Positions 5,613 through 6,282 of a stretch of DNA of 6,282 nucleotides are shown one piece after another; position 1 is the stretch's first letter, and every line of letters begins with the position of its first letter. The DNA lies in NCBI GenBank assembly GCA_903864555.1, contig CAIPGJ010000406.1, positions 1 through 6,282 of the forward strand, read 5' to 3'. The notes beneath the pieces were generated by a model, which saw only the letters and a list, made by a program, of their open reading frames with translations, made no database searches and was not told the DNA's origin. Both the position numbers and the translations under genes were made by a program. The stretch comes from an uncultured Pseudomonadota bacterium. GTDB taxonomy: Bacteria; Pseudomonadota; Gammaproteobacteria; Burkholderiales; SG8-39.

Positions 5613-6282
5613 ATGCCTAACAGATCTGAAACGCCGCTGCGCAGGGCGGCAAAACCGCTACTGGCCATCGTGCTGGCCACCCTGGTCATGGTGTCGGCTT
5701 TCCACCTCACCCAGATGTCCGGGCTGCCCAAGCGGATTGTGGGCACGGTCGAGGAACCCGCAACGGGGCCGTGCGTGCAATCCAGACCCTCGGCGCTGGC
5801 CACCAAGTACCTCGAGAACCTGCATGGCATCGAAATTGGCGCATCCACCCAGAACAGTTTCCGGCTGAAGCGGGCCATCAATGTCGATTTTTCCGATGAA
5901 CAGGGCGGCCTCTGGCAGTCGTCCGCCTGCGAGCCTGCAGTGGTCAACATCGTCGCGCTCGGGGACGATCTGCCGTTCAAGGACAACACGCTGGACTATG
6001 TGCTCTCTTCCCACGTCATCGAGCACTTTTTCGATCCGGTCAAGGCCCTGCGCGAATGGCACAGGGTGGTCAAGCCCGGCGGTTACCTCTTCATCATCGC
6101 GCCGCACAAGGAGCGGACCTTCGACAAGCCCCGGGAAGTGACACCGGTGTCCGAGTTGATGGACAGGGCCGACGGCAGGATCAGGATCACGGACTATGCG
6201 CGGCCGACGTTCGATGCAAATGGCAAGGCCATAGGCGGAAGCATGGACCGGCCCGTTCAGTTGCTGATTCGGGACAAGAAAA
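5613..6282 (+). CDS. Membrane-anchored class I SAM-dependent methyltransferase, 3' end outside the window
   Basis: This reading frame stays open to the window edge, giving 223 residues of a longer protein. A basic N-terminus (RR at 10-11, K14) precedes one hydrophobic segment at about 15-33, likely an uncleaved inner-membrane anchor. A Methyltransf_11-like fold follows: motif I IEIGAST at 73-79 (a variant of the usual GxGxG loop), the acidic residue D92 after strand 2, LPFKDNTLDYVLSSHVIEH at 120-138, and LREWHRVVKPGGYLFIIAP at 146-164. These are the typical motif IV and post-motif landmarks. The ATG at 5613 is the first possible start after an in-frame TAG at 5562; it lacks a ribosome binding site, so the start is less certain than the frame. 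The substrate is unknown; relatives of this type occur in polysaccharide and small-molecule methylation. It lies 150 bp after the tRNA in the same direction. Confidence 0.82.
   Translation, partial: MPNRSETPLRRAAKPLLAIVLATLVMVSAFHLTQMSGLPKRIVGTVEEPATGPCVQSRPSALATKYLENLHGIEIGASTQNSFRLKRAINVDFSDEQGGLWQSSACEPAVVNIVALGDDLPFKDNTLDYVLSSHVIEHFFDPVKALREWHRVVKPGGYLFIIAPHKERTFDKPREVTPVSELMDRADGRIRITDYARPTFDANGKAIGGSMDRPVQLLIRDKK

Noticed and set aside
5615..5621. Fourth GCCTAAC, at the start of the methyltransferase gene
   Set aside because: It has no paired GTTAGGC nearby and a 7-mer can recur by chance, so I do not link it to the repeat cluster at 2959-3033.
5477..5989. 170-residue minus-strand frame overlapping the methyltransferase
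   Set aside because: The + strand frame carries clear SAM methyltransferase motifs across the same region, while this one shows none.
5463..6282. Island attachment site formed by a repeat of the tRNA 3' end
   Set aside because: I found no second copy of the tRNA T-arm and acceptor sequence and no integrase in the window.

Overview
The window reads as ordinary chromosomal DNA from a GC-rich beta- or gammaproteobacterium, with a lean to Betaproteobacteria. The signs are a ribosomal-protein L16 arginine hydroxylase homologue, a dapA-bamC pair followed by a WalJ/YycJ-type metallo-beta-lactamase-fold protein, Gram-negative lipoprotein signals, and a tRNA with an encoded CCA. I see no mobile element, CRISPR array or complete novel system. 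The most unusual material is in the short non-coding gaps.

Left block (1-1697, + strand). A JmjC/cupin protein hydroxylase of the RoxA/YcfD family starts at 61, only a few bases after a consensus TATAAT, so its mRNA may be leaderless. Its stop overlaps by ATGA the start of a 168-residue protein that resembles the DUF7931 domain. The two are probably made from one transcript by translational coupling.

Middle (1698-3056). After a 160-bp gap holding an extended -10 promoter and an inverted repeat comes a tiny Ala/Pro-rich lipoprotein gene. It ends in a strong 12-bp-stem bidirectional terminator, which it shares with the convergent minus-strand MBL-fold gene. A 149-bp gap between the MBL gene and bamC contains several perfect inverted repeats and three copies of one 7-mer in two orientations.

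Right block (3057-5119, - strand). dapA (lysine and cell-wall precursor synthesis) overlaps bamC (outer-membrane beta-barrel assembly) by ATGA, and the MBL gene lies downstream in the same direction. This is a recurrent proteobacterial gene order that joins envelope functions.

Right end (5120-6282). A divergent + strand unit carries tRNA-Arg(CCU) with a clear TATAAT promoter overlapped by a perfect dyad. It is followed by the 5' part of a predicted membrane-anchored SAM-dependent methyltransferase that runs off the window edge.
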